Source: Clostridia bacterium (GTDB lineage: Bacteria; Bacillota; Clostridia; Oscillospirales; Ruminococcaceae). Taken from it: DNA of 15,176 bases. The notes below the pieces were generated by a model, which did not search any database, was not told the origin of the DNA, and worked only from the letters and a program-made list of their open reading frames with translations. Positions within the stretch are counted from its first letter, which is position 1; the number at the start of each line of letters is the position of its first letter. The stretch is taken from positions 1 to 15,176 of the forward strand of contig JAGKVC010000066.1 of the NCBI GenBank assembly GCA_021152595.1, in the 5' to 3' direction. Shown in pieces: positions 7,152 to 13,688 of the stretch. The position numbers and the translations under genes are program-made.

Positions 7152-7232
7152 CTTAAAATGGGATTCCAAAGGGATAAATCCCTTTGGCGGGGTTTGGGGC
7201 AGAGCCCCATTACGAATCCATCGGAGATACCA
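7152..7232 (-). repeat. Two-hairpin intergenic element, copy B (inverted)
   Basis: Read on the minus strand: GGTATCTCCGATGGATT, hairpin 1 (GGGGC/GCCCC, plus strand 7196-7200 and 7204-7208), the joint AAACCCCG, hairpin 2 (CCAAAGGGAT/ATCCCTTTGG, plus strand 7166-7175 and 7178-7187) and an AATCCCATTTTAAG tail. It is homologous to copy A and inverted relative to it, and begins 10 bases from the stop of the GH94 gene. Each gene of the convergent pair therefore ends in its own copy. Confidence 0.75.
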
Positions 7233-7241
7233 CTATACCTC

Positions 7242-9704
7242 TTATCCGAGAACTGCGATGACCTCGTGCTCGCCGCCTTCTGCGAAGACCGGAACGACAT
7301 TGCCCTCAATGGCCTTGCCGTCAACTGTCAGGGATTTGACGCCCTTGGAGACATGATCCGGATTCTTGACGGTGATCTGGTAGGTTGCGCCGCGGAACTT
7401 TCTGGTCGCGGTGAAGCCGTCCCAAGCCTGCGGAATCGACGGATCGACCTTCAGACCGTCAAAGTCTGCGGAGATACCGAGGATATACTGCGAAATGGCT
7501 ACGAAGTTCCATGCTGCCGTACCGGTCAGCCACGAGTTCTTGCCTTCGCCGAATCTGCTTGCATCCTTACCTGCGATCATCTGACCGTAGACATACGGCT
7601 CGGTCTTGTGCAGGTCGGAGATTTCCTCATTGAATGCCGGTGCGATCTTGCTGTAATACTCAAATGCCTTGTCGCCTCTGCCTGCATATGCCTCAGCGCA
7701 GATGATCCATGCATTGTTGTGGGTGAAGATACCCGCATTCTCCTTGTAGCCGCCCGGGTAGGTCGAGATTTCGCCGTACTCAATGTAGTACTTGGTGAAT
7801 GCCGGATTGTTCAGCACCAGACCGTACTTGGTATTCAGGTACTTGTCGATGGAATTGAGCGTCTTGATATCCGCGCCCTGATCCTTGCCGATCTCGGACA
7901 TGACGGCGAAGCCCTGCGGCTCGATGAAGATCTTGCCTTCCTCGCACTCCTTGGAGCCCATCTTTCTGCCGTATGCATCATATGCACGGAGGAACCAGTC
8001 GCCGTCGAATGCGGATTCCATGACGTTCTTCTTCATCTTGTCGATCTCAGCCTGTGCCTTTGCAGCCTCATCATCCTTGCCCAGATGCTTCAGGATGCCG
8101 ACATAGGTCGGGCCGACATAGGTGAACAGTGTAGCGACCATGACGGACTCTGCGACCTTGGAATAACCGCCCTCGTCCTTGAACTTCGGGTTGGTGTAGG
8201 TCTGGAAGCTCTCGCCCGGCTTATCAGAGAAGCAGGAGAGGTTGATGCAGTCGTTCCAGTCAGCGCGCATTGCGAGCGGCAGACCGTGCGGACCGAGATT
8301 GTTGACGATGTGATAGAAGGAGACATTCAGGTGATCGAGCATCGGCTTTGCCTTGGATTCGTCGTTGTCATACGGAACGAGCTGATCCAGAATGCCCCAG
8401 TCTCCGGATTCCTTGATATATGCGCCGACGGAAAGGATCATCCACAGCGGATCATCGGAGAAGTCGCCGCCGATATCGGAATTGCCCTTCTTGGTGAGCG
8501 GCTGATACTGGTGATAGCATCCGCCGTCCTCGAGCTGGGTGGAAGCGAGGTCGATCAGGCGCTCTCTTGCTCTGTCCGGAATCTGGTGGACGAAGCCGAG
8601 AATATCCTGGTTGGAATCGCGGAAGCCCATGCCTCTGCCGATGCCGCTCTCAAAATAGGATGCGGAACGGGAGAGATTGAAGGTCACCATGCACTGATAC
8701 TGGTTCCAGATATTGACCATGCGGTTGACCTTGTCATCCGAGGTATTGACATTGAAGATGCCGAGGAGCTTGTCCCATGCAGCCTTCAGCTCTGCGAGAC
8801 CGGCAGCGACCTTTTCAGGGGTGTTGTACTGCTCGATCATTGCATGTGCCTTTTCCTTGTTGATCGTGACGCCGTCTGCCTCGAACTTCTTGTCAGCAGG
8901 CATCTCGACATAGCCGAGGATGAAGACGAGCGTCTTGCTCTCGCCCGGCTTGAGGGTGATTTCCTTGTAGTGGGAAGCGATCGGGGACCAGCCGTCTGCG
9001 AAGGAATTGGTTGCCTTGCCGTTCATGACTGCCTGCGGATCGCCGAAGCCGTTGTAGAGACCGATGAAGGAATCACGGTCGGTATCGTAGCCGTCGATGG
9101 AATCATTGACGGTATAGAATGCGAAGTGATCGCGTCTGTCGCGGTACTCGGTCTTGTGATAGATGGTCGATCCTTCGACCTCAACTCTGCCGGTCGAGAA
9201 GTTTCTCTGGAAGTTGGTGCAGTCATCCTGCGCATCCCAGAGACACCATTCTGCAAAGGAGAACAGTTTGAAGGTCTTTTCAGCGCTGCCCTCGTTGGTC
9301 AGGACAAGCTGCTGCACCTCGCCGTCATAATTCTGCGGAACGAAGAAGGTTGCCTCTGCCTTGAGGTCATTCTTCTTACCGGTGATGACGGTATAGCCCA
9401 TGCCGTGACGGCACTCATAGAAATCAAGTGCGGTCTTGACCGGCGACCAGCCCGGATTCCAGACGGTACCGTTCTCGGAGATATAGAAATATCTGCCGCC
9501 CATGTCGATCGGGACATTGTTATAGCGATAGCGCGTGATGCGGCGGAGACGGGCATCCTTATAGAAGCTGTAGCCGCCTGCTGTGTTGGAGATCAGCGAG
9601 AAGAAGGCCTGTGTTCCGAGATAGTTGATCCACGGATAAGGCGTCTGAGGAGACTGAATGACGTACTCCTTGCGCGCGTCATCGAAATGACCGAATGATT
9701 TCAT
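7242..9704 (-). CDS. cbp: Cellobiose phosphorylase (GH94)
   Basis: An 820-residue cytoplasmic enzyme that splits cellobiose with phosphate into glucose 1-phosphate and glucose, saving ATP in cellulolytic anaerobes. It begins MKSFGHFDDARKEYVI and continues TPYPWINYLG (21-30), the typical start of cellobiose phosphorylases. Other marks are GRGMGFRDSNQD (356-367), GGCYHQYQPLTKKGN (394-408) and ADWNDCINLS (481-490), where D485 corresponds to the catalytic acid (Asp490 in the Cellvibrio gilvus enzyme). Length matches the family (about 810-822). An in-frame ATG at 9797 would add 31 residues, but AAAGGAG sits correctly before 9704 and the promoter lies between the two. No signal peptide is present, so cellobiose must be imported by a system outside this window. 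Cellodextrin and chitobiose phosphorylases share the fold, but the wording fits cellobiose best. Confidence 0.95.
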   Translation of the reverse strand: MKSFGHFDDARKEYVIQSPQTPYPWINYLGTQAFFSLISNTAGGYSFYKDARLRRITRYRYNNVPIDMGGRYFYISENGTVWNPGWSPVKTALDFYECRHGMGYTVITGKKNDLKAEATFFVPQNYDGEVQQLVLTNEGSAEKTFKLFSFAEWCLWDAQDDCTNFQRNFSTGRVEVEGSTIYHKTEYRDRRDHFAFYTVNDSIDGYDTDRDSFIGLYNGFGDPQAVMNGKATNSFADGWSPIASHYKEITLKPGESKTLVFILGYVEMPADKKFEADGVTINKEKAHAMIEQYNTPEKVAAGLAELKAAWDKLLGIFNVNTSDDKVNRMVNIWNQYQCMVTFNLSRSASYFESGIGRGMGFRDSNQDILGFVHQIPDRARERLIDLASTQLEDGGCYHQYQPLTKKGNSDIGGDFSDDPLWMILSVGAYIKESGDWGILDQLVPYDNDESKAKPMLDHLNVSFYHIVNNLGPHGLPLAMRADWNDCINLSCFSDKPGESFQTYTNPKFKDEGGYSKVAESVMVATLFTYVGPTYVGILKHLGKDDEAAKAQAEIDKMKKNVMESAFDGDWFLRAYDAYGRKMGSKECEEGKIFIEPQGFAVMSEIGKDQGADIKTLNSIDKYLNTKYGLVLNNPAFTKYYIEYGEISTYPGGYKENAGIFTHNNAWIICAEAYAGRGDKAFEYYSKIAPAFNEEISDLHKTEPYVYGQMIAGKDASRFGEGKNSWLTGTAAWNFVAISQYILGISADFDGLKVDPSIPQAWDGFTATRKFRGATYQITVKNPDHVSKGVKSLTVDGKAIEGNVVPVFAEGGEHEVIAVLG

Positions 9705-9748
9705 TGTGTTACGCTCCTTTTTGCAGATTGCATTCATTTTTTGCGACA

Positions 9749-9767
9749 CTGCGCAATAATTGCGCAG
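9749..9767. promoter_or_regulatory. Perfect 19-bp palindrome at the cbp transcription start (operator candidate)
   Basis: CTGCGCAAT-A-ATTGCGCAG is a perfect inverted repeat of 9+1+9 bases. It lies just downstream of the cbp -10 box, covering roughly +3 to +21 of the transcript and about 45 bases before the ATG. This is a classic site for a repressor dimer. It lacks the central CG of LacI/GalR operators, so the regulator family is open. The RNA could also form a 7-bp hairpin with a 5-base loop. Confidence 0.6.
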
Positions 9768-9776
9768 ATATACAAT

Positions 9777-9805
9777 ATTATAGCACAACTTGCACAAAAT
9801 TACAA
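9777..9805 (-). promoter_or_regulatory. Promoter for cbp (extended -10)
   Basis: Minus strand TTGTAA (9800-9805), a 17-base spacer and TATAAT (9777-9782), preceded by TGC (TGn extension). Transcription start is near 9770, immediately before the palindrome at 9749-9767. Confidence 0.75.
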
Positions 9806-9875
9806 GCCGCTATTTTCACGAATTTTCCAAGCAAACCTACAGCATATTACACAAAGTACAATAAGAGAAACAAAA

Positions 9876-9910
9876 AGCAGCGCCTGCTCCGGACAGAAAG
9901 CCGGAGCAGG
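9876..9910 (-). terminator. Intrinsic terminator, minus strand
   Basis: A perfect 10-bp stem, CCTGCTCCGG (9883-9892) with CCGGAGCAGG (9901-9910) and an 8-base loop, is followed on the minus strand by CGCTGCTTTTTG. It probably stops transcripts coming from the LUD gene before they reach the cbp promoter. Confidence 0.65.
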
Positions 9911-10297
9911 TACATGGATTTGCTGTTTTGCCGCTTCGCATTCTGCGGATTCGCAGGGAGTGGCTGAAACAGGAAGTTTGCAAATAAAGAGGAATCCGCT
10001 TCGCGGATGCTATTATAAAATGGGTGCCTCTATCGCAGGCACCCAAGCCCGCGAGCTCTTGAACGCTGGGGGAATTTCGCCCTCTGCGGAGGGCGACGAG
10101 GGCTCTGCCCCTCGACCCCGCAAACTTTTGGAAAAGTTTGATCAAAACTTTTATTTTGACGCTCATTCAGCGTGTTATGTATCCGGAATGCTTTAGCAAA
10201 ACGGAGCCGCGCACGGCGCGGTGAAAAAGTTTGATCAAAACTTTTATATTGACATCGCCGGATGCGAAACAATGTAATTCTGATTCGCCGCGCCCGA
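9911..10297. repeat. Non-coding hairpin and repeat array between the LUD gene and cbp
   Basis: No credible gene is visible here. Stem-loops follow one another: CTGCG/CGCAG (9943-9956), ATCCGC/GCGGAT (9994-10008), TGGGTGCCT/AGGCACCCA (10021-10045), TCGCCCTC/GAGGGCGA (10077-10096), CGAGGG/CCCTCG (10097-10114), AAACTTTT/AAAAGTTT (10122-10139) and CCGCGC/GCGCGG (10207-10221). A 29-base unit beginning AAAAGTTTGATCAAAACTTTT occurs at 10132-10160 and again at 10225-10253 with one difference; each follows a GC-rich hairpin. The 10097-10139 part has the same plan as the elements at 6928 and 7152: a G/C hairpin with a CTCTGC loop, a CCCCGC joint, then a second hairpin. From memory, similar AAAAGTTTGATCAAAACTTTT repeats are common between genes of Clostridia. 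Confidence 0.6.
10014..10045 (-). terminator. Intrinsic terminator-like hairpin, minus strand
   Basis: Read on the minus strand, TGGGTGCCT pairs with AGGCACCCA around a 7-base loop (plus strand 10021-10045) and is followed by TTTTATAAT. It is the first good terminator downstream of the LUD gene, about 250 bases past its stop. Confidence 0.55.
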
Positions 10298-10972
10298 TCA
10301 GTAGCCGAGATTCTCTGCAACCAGAATCACATGGATGCGGTTCGGGGTGCGCTGGAAGCCGGAGACAACATAAGAGCAGCAGATGCGCTGTTCCGCCTTG
10401 CAGCCTGCGGCAAGCTCACCCTTGACACCGGCACAGATACCGGTCTTTGTGCAGGGCGTTTCCTGTTGCAGACGCATCGCATTGACCGGCGCTGCAAGAC
10501 ATCGCACGCGCCTGATCGCCGCAGGGATATCCGGCACGATCTTATTTGCGCCTGCGACCACGATCACGTCTTTGGGACCGTAAATCAGCGCAGCAACGCG
10601 GTTTCCGTTGCCGTCTACATTATAGAGCTCGCCCTGCTCGGTGACGGCATTGCTGCTCATGAGATAGCAGTCTGCATAGAAGCTGCGGTGAAACAGCTCC
10701 GGAATCTCCTCGCGCGAAACGGCTTCTCTGTCGAGATAATCGTAATCGCCGGAACGGAGCAGCGCGGTGATGCCGCATTCATCGAGTGTCATGGAGCCGC
10801 CGCTTGCGGTAAGCGCGCCCTTCGGGAGCAGCGCCCTGACCTTTTCCAGCGCTTCCTCTTTGGTCTTTACCCAGCAGGCATCCATGCGGTTCGATTGCAG
10901 CGCTTTGACCGTGCGCTCGAGCTTCATTTCGAGCTGTGCCTGCATCGGCTCGTGTACAGAATATTCAGACAT
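10298..10972 (-). CDS. LUD-domain (LutC/YkgG-like, DUF162) protein
   Basis: A 224-residue soluble protein of the LUD family, which includes LutC, part of the lactate-oxidising LutABC complex. Family signs: SNRMDACWVKTKEEALEKV near the N-terminus, TASGGSMTLDECGI (about 55-69), HRSFYADCYLMSSNAVTEQGELYNVDGNGNRV, and IYGPKDVIVVAGANKIV. The C-terminal part is Cys-rich (TPCTKTGICAG, CKAEQRICCSY), usual in the stand-alone clostridial members. No lutA or lutB is beside it, so lactate oxidation should not be assumed; many stand-alone LUD proteins have no known role. AAGGAG lies about 10 bases before the ATG. It follows the lipoprotein gene by 77 bp, with a terminator in between. No convincing promoter of its own is visible, so it may rely on read-through. 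Confidence 0.85.
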   Translation of the reverse strand: MSEYSVHEPMQAQLEMKLERTVKALQSNRMDACWVKTKEEALEKVRALLPKGALTASGGSMTLDECGITALLRSGDYDYLDREAVSREEIPELFHRSFYADCYLMSSNAVTEQGELYNVDGNGNRVAALIYGPKDVIVVAGANKIVPDIPAAIRRVRCLAAPVNAMRLQQETPCTKTGICAGVKGELAAGCKAEQRICCSYVVSGFQRTPNRIHVILVAENLGY

Positions 10973-10998
10973 GTTTCTTTTCTCCTTTTCTTTGATAT

Positions 10999-11040
10999 AA
11001 AAACAGCAGGAACATGACTTTTCATGCTCCTGCTGCTGTT
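10999..11040 (-). terminator. Terminator after the lipoprotein gene
   Basis: On the minus strand an AACAGCAGCAGGAGCATGA arm pairs with TCATGTTCCTGCTGTT, with a three-base bulge around an AAAG loop, and is followed by TTTTTATAT. It lies just past the lipoprotein stop and ahead of the LUD gene's ribosome binding site. Confidence 0.8.
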
Positions 11041-11049
11041 TCCTTTGGA

Positions 11050-12498
11050 TCAGCCCATTCCGCCGCCGTACATGCTGTAATAGCTCTGCATCAGCGCCTG
11101 CTGATATCCGAGGTAATCCAGATCCAGAACCTTATACCGCTTGAATGCGCGGTTGTTTCTGGTGGTCGGCAGGCTGTCTGCTGCCTTCTCGATCATATCG
11201 AGGAATTCATCGTGATACATCTGCTGCCGGACATTTTCGATTCGGCCTTCATTCCAGAGGTCATCCTCTGTCATACGGTCCTCAATATCGAGCTTGATCA
11301 CGATGTAATAGCATTCATCGTCCTTGATCAGCTCCGGCTTGAGATAATCGGTTTTCTCATCGTTCAGCCAGTTATAGACCTTTTCGCAGGGCGTGTAGCT
11401 CGGTTCGGTCGTGGTCTCGTCCGGATCGGCTTCCTCATCTTCCTTGGCGGTCGTGCTGACAGTCAGGATTCTCTCGTTATCGTGGCTGTAGGTACCGGCG
11501 GTGGTGGTTGTCGTGGTTGCTTCGGTGGTCGCGGTGGTCGTGGTGGTGACCTCCTCGGTATCCTCGCCGTCCTCGTCCTGATCGTCGTCGGCAGGTGCGG
11601 TCGTGACCGGTGCCGTGGTGGTCGATTCAGCTTCGGTTGTGCCGGTATTGCCGTTCTTATCAGTTGTGATCTTTGCGGTGGTCGGCGTGGTGATCGTGCT
11701 GCCGTTCTCATCGGTGGTGGTGACGGCTGCCTCGGAGAGCGAGGTCACATAATTGTTATGCTCCTCGATGAGGAAATCAAATTCCTTCATCAGCTCTGCC
11801 TCATCGCCCTTCTTCTTATCGAGACGCTTGAGGTAGTCATTTGCCATTTCCTCGATCTTCTTTTTGCCGTCCGCCTTGAGCAGATTGCCCTCGCCGTCCT
11901 TCAGCGGCATTTCGATATACTTGGTGCGCAGGTTATTCGCGACATAGAAATCATAGAGCGATTTCTCCTCGATGCCCTTGGAGCCGCCCTCGCCGTAATA
12001 GGCATTCCAGACTGCATCCTGCTTATAGGAATTGAGGACGATCGCCTTGACGGTTTCCTCACCGATGCCGGCGCCCTTGAAATATTCGCCGTAATAATTC
12101 ATGCTCGAAGCAGCGTTTGCATCTGCCGCAGCGAGCTCCTCGCCGCTGAGCTTGAGTCCGAGCGCGTCAAATTCCTTTTCGATATCGACGAACGCCTTGC
12201 AGTCCTTTTCCGCCTTGTTCTGGATCCACTCCTCAGCGATGATGTTGTCGATATTCGCCTTGTCCAGGATCTTTTTGTAATCCTGAGAGGTCTCGGCGCC
12301 CTCGAAGGTTTCGCCGCCCTTGCGGAGCGTTTCGACTGCTTCGCCGTAAGCGCTGGTTGCGTAATAGAGGTAGATACCGGCGCGAACGTCATAATCACCG
12401 ACGGTCATGGCATTCGCCGTATTTTCGCCGCAGGACGCCAGACTCACAGCCGTACATGCTGCGAGCAGAACTGCACCTGCTCTTTTGAGAAGATTCAT
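11050..12498 (-). CDS. Lipoprotein, SurA/PrsA-N-like, with Thr-rich acidic insertion
   Basis: A 482-residue predicted lipoprotein. The signal peptide MNLLKRAGAVLLAACTAVSL ends in the lipobox LASC with acylated C23, so it sits outside the membrane. Residues 30-255 are mainly helical and charged (VGDYDVRAGIYLYYATSAYGE, a C-terminal part with LRTKYIEMPLKD) and resemble the N-terminal arm of SurA/PrsA-type foldases, but I see no parvulin PPIase motif. Residues about 258-366 form a low-complexity Thr/Asp/Glu stretch with runs of up to six Thr. Residues 370-482 resume folded sequence (CEKVYNWLNDEKTDYLKPELI, YYIVIKLDIEDRMTEDDLWNE) and end Gly/Met-rich. The insertion splits what looks like one foldase-like body. 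AAGGAGG precedes the ATG. Alternatives: a cell-envelope stalk or substrate-binding lipoprotein. The lipoprotein call is firm; the function is open. Confidence 0.8.
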   Translation of the reverse strand: MNLLKRAGAVLLAACTAVSLASCGENTANAMTVGDYDVRAGIYLYYATSAYGEAVETLRKGGETFEGAETSQDYKKILDKANIDNIIAEEWIQNKAEKDCKAFVDIEKEFDALGLKLSGEELAAADANAASSMNYYGEYFKGAGIGEETVKAIVLNSYKQDAVWNAYYGEGGSKGIEEKSLYDFYVANNLRTKYIEMPLKDGEGNLLKADGKKKIEEMANDYLKRLDKKKGDEAELMKEFDFLIEEHNNYVTSLSEAAVTTTDENGSTITTPTTAKITTDKNGNTGTTEAESTTTAPVTTAPADDDQDEDGEDTEEVTTTTTATTEATTTTTTAGTYSHDNERILTVSTTAKEDEEADPDETTTEPSYTPCEKVYNWLNDEKTDYLKPELIKDDECYYIVIKLDIEDRMTEDDLWNEGRIENVRQQMYHDEFLDMIEKAADSLPTTRNNRAFKRYKVLDLDYLGYQQALMQSYYSMYGGGMG

Positions 12499-12559
12499 GG
12501 GTAAAAAGAGCCTCCTTAAATAGAATCAAAGTCGATTGGATAAAATCCGATACACTGCT

Positions 12560-12588
12560 ATTATACATGATTTTTCAGCAAATGTCCA
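12560..12588 (-). promoter_or_regulatory. Promoter for the lipoprotein gene
   Basis: Minus strand TGGACA (12583-12588, one base from TTGACA), a 17-base spacer and a perfect TATAAT (12560-12565), with a leader of about 55 bases to the ATG at 12498. Further upstream, 12589-12718 is AT-rich and holds TTCGTGAAAATTTCGTGAG on the minus strand (about 12615-12632), two copies of TTCGTGA in tandem, but no gene. Confidence 0.75.
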
Positions 12589-12718
12589 TACCCTTTTACG
12601 ATTTTTTTGTTTTCTCACGAAATTTTCACGAAGCACCGCAGCCGGGCACTATACGGAATGCACAAGAAGGGCGTCGATTTTCCGCCTGAAATGTGAAATA
12701 TGCCTATGCTCTTTTATC

Positions 12719-12747
12719 TTGCATTTTGCCGGATGATGTGTTATAAT
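12719..12747 (+). promoter_or_regulatory. Promoter for the zinc-ribbon gene pair (extended -10)
   Basis: TTGCAT (12719-12724), a 17-base spacer and a perfect TATAAT (12742-12747), preceded by TGT (TGn extension). Transcription start is near 12754, giving a leader of about 95 bases. Confidence 0.75.
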
Positions 12748-12755
12748 ATGTGCAA

Positions 12756-12824
12756 CGGTCTTACATGGGAGAATCGCCTTGAGCCGGCCGATTCCGGACC
12801 GATGCCCTGCCGGAGCCTTCCGGC
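12756..12824 (+). other. Structured 5' leader of the zinc-ribbon pair
   Basis: A nested stem pairs CGGTC (12756-12760) with GACCG (12797-12801) and GAATCG (12771-12776) with CGATTC (12789-12794). A second stem-loop follows, GCCGGA-GCCT-TCCGGC (12809-12824). The AGGAGG site (12834-12839) stays single-stranded just after it. No T-run is present, so any control would act on translation or RNA stability. I do not recognise it as a known riboswitch. Confidence 0.4.
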
Positions 12825-12848
12825 GCTGACATAAGGAGGTTAAAAGCT

Positions 12849-13205
12849 ATGAAACTTTGCCCGAATTGCGGTACACAAAATGCTGATCAGTTCATGCAGT
12901 GTACAGCCTGCGGCTCCGTGCTTCCGGCATCTGCACCGCAGCCTGTTTATTCCGGTACCGCAGGATATGTTCCGCCTGCCTATCAGCAGTCGCCTGTCAC
13001 ATCCGCTGTCGGATGGCTCGGCTGGACGCTGCTCTGCGGATTCCTGCCGATCATCGGTCCGATCATCATGATGTTTGCACCGGACGATCCCTCTGCCAAG
13101 AACTTCGGCAAGGCGATGCTCGTCCTGCAAATCATCTTCGGTATCATCGGTGCGATTTTCAGCAGCACAGTGATCGCGCTGCTGCGCTATTCGCTGGGAA
13201 TCTGA
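12849..13205 (+). CDS. Zinc-ribbon membrane protein (first of two paralogues)
   Basis: A 118-residue protein. An N-terminal zinc ribbon has C4-P-N-C7 and C18-T-A-C21, followed by a Pro/Gln/Tyr-rich linker (22-50) and two hydrophobic segments (about 52-76 and 88-112) joined by the conserved piece APDDPSAKNFGK. No enzyme motif is visible. It probably sits in the cytoplasmic membrane with the zinc ribbon inside, perhaps as a small adaptor or sensor. A strong AAGGAGG site lies 9 bases before the ATG. The downstream gene is a paralogue with the same plan, 26 bp away and so in one operon. Confidence 0.85.
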   Translation: MKLCPNCGTQNADQFMQCTACGSVLPASAPQPVYSGTAGYVPPAYQQSPVTSAVGWLGWTLLCGFLPIIGPIIMMFAPDDPSAKNFGKAMLVLQIIFGIIGAIFSSTVIALLRYSLGI

Positions 13206-13231
13206 ACGGACAGAAAAGGAGGATAATCACT

Positions 13232-13639
13232 ATGGCAAGATGTACTTCATGCGGCGCGGAGCTGCCGGATTACTATACGAGCTGCCCGAACTGCGGCGGC
13301 ACACAGGTCGTCAGAAACAACGGCGCACCGCAGCCCCAGATGAATCCCTATGCACAGCCTGCCGTGCCGCAGCGCGTTGTGACCACGTTCGGCGGCTGGA
13401 TCGGCTGGCTGCTGCTCTGCATCTTTCTTCCGATTGTCGGACCGATCATCATGCTCTGCACGGCGAAGGATCCTTCCGCGAAAAACTATGCAAAGCTCAC
13501 GGTGATCTGCATGATCGTCGGCGCAGTGATCGGCGGTATTCTCTCCGCGATTCTGATTCCGGCGCTGATCGGCTACATGCATAAGGCGGAAACTGCACGT
13601 ACTGTATACGGTATGATTCTGCCGCTGCTCCGCTTCTGA
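13232..13639 (+). CDS. Zinc-ribbon membrane protein (second paralogue)
   Basis: A 135-residue protein with the same arrangement as its neighbour: C4-T-S-C7 and C18-P-N-C21 at identical positions, a Pro/Gln/Asn-rich linker, then FGGWIGWLLLCIFLPIVGPIIM, the loop CTAKDPSAKNYAK and a second hydrophobic segment. It ends with about 20 extra residues beyond the membrane part (HKAETARTVYGMILPLLRF). The shared core pattern G-W-x-G-W-x-L-L-C-x-F-L-P-I-x-G-P-I-I-M shows a tandem duplication. The start is the ATG at 13232 after AAAGGAGG; the open frame extends further upstream but only as an out-of-frame reading of the first paralogue. Function unknown; the products may form a pair. Confidence 0.85.
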   Translation: MARCTSCGAELPDYYTSCPNCGGTQVVRNNGAPQPQMNPYAQPAVPQRVVTTFGGWIGWLLLCIFLPIVGPIIMLCTAKDPSAKNYAKLTVICMIVGAVIGGILSAILIPALIGYMHKAETARTVYGMILPLLRF

Positions 13640-13646
13640 TCAATGC

Positions 13647-13683
13647 AAAAAAGCCGCTCCGTACTGCTTCGGTACGGGGCGGC
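13647..13683 (-). terminator. Terminator shared by convergent genes
   Basis: A 12-bp stem, GCCGCTCCGTAC (13653-13664) with GTACGGGGCGGC (13672-13683) and one G-U pair around a 7-base loop, is flanked by six A on the left, which is a T-run on the minus strand. On the plus side a looser T-rich stretch follows (13688-13703). It should end the minus-strand membrane gene and probably also the zinc-ribbon operon. Confidence 0.85.
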
Positions 13684-13688
13684 TGCTG

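Noticed and set aside
7014..9698. An 894-codon open frame on the plus strand opposite the cellobiose phosphorylase gene
   Set aside because: It is the mirror of a well-conserved GH94 gene and starts inside a terminator region. Its translation is Ile/Val/Asp/Cys-rich without domain character, and codon bias in the real gene explains the lack of stops.
10030..10320. Short minus-strand frames through the repeat array that encode KSFDQTF twice
   Set aside because: The repeated peptide is simply translation of the 29-base DNA repeat. Frames of this kind recur wherever the repeat occurs and carry no start signals.
11014..12504. A 496-codon plus-strand open frame opposite the lipoprotein gene, with a Gly/Arg-rich centre
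   Set aside because: It is the antisense reading of the Thr-rich insertion and its flanks. The minus-strand gene has a lipobox, ribosome binding site, promoter and terminator; this one has none.
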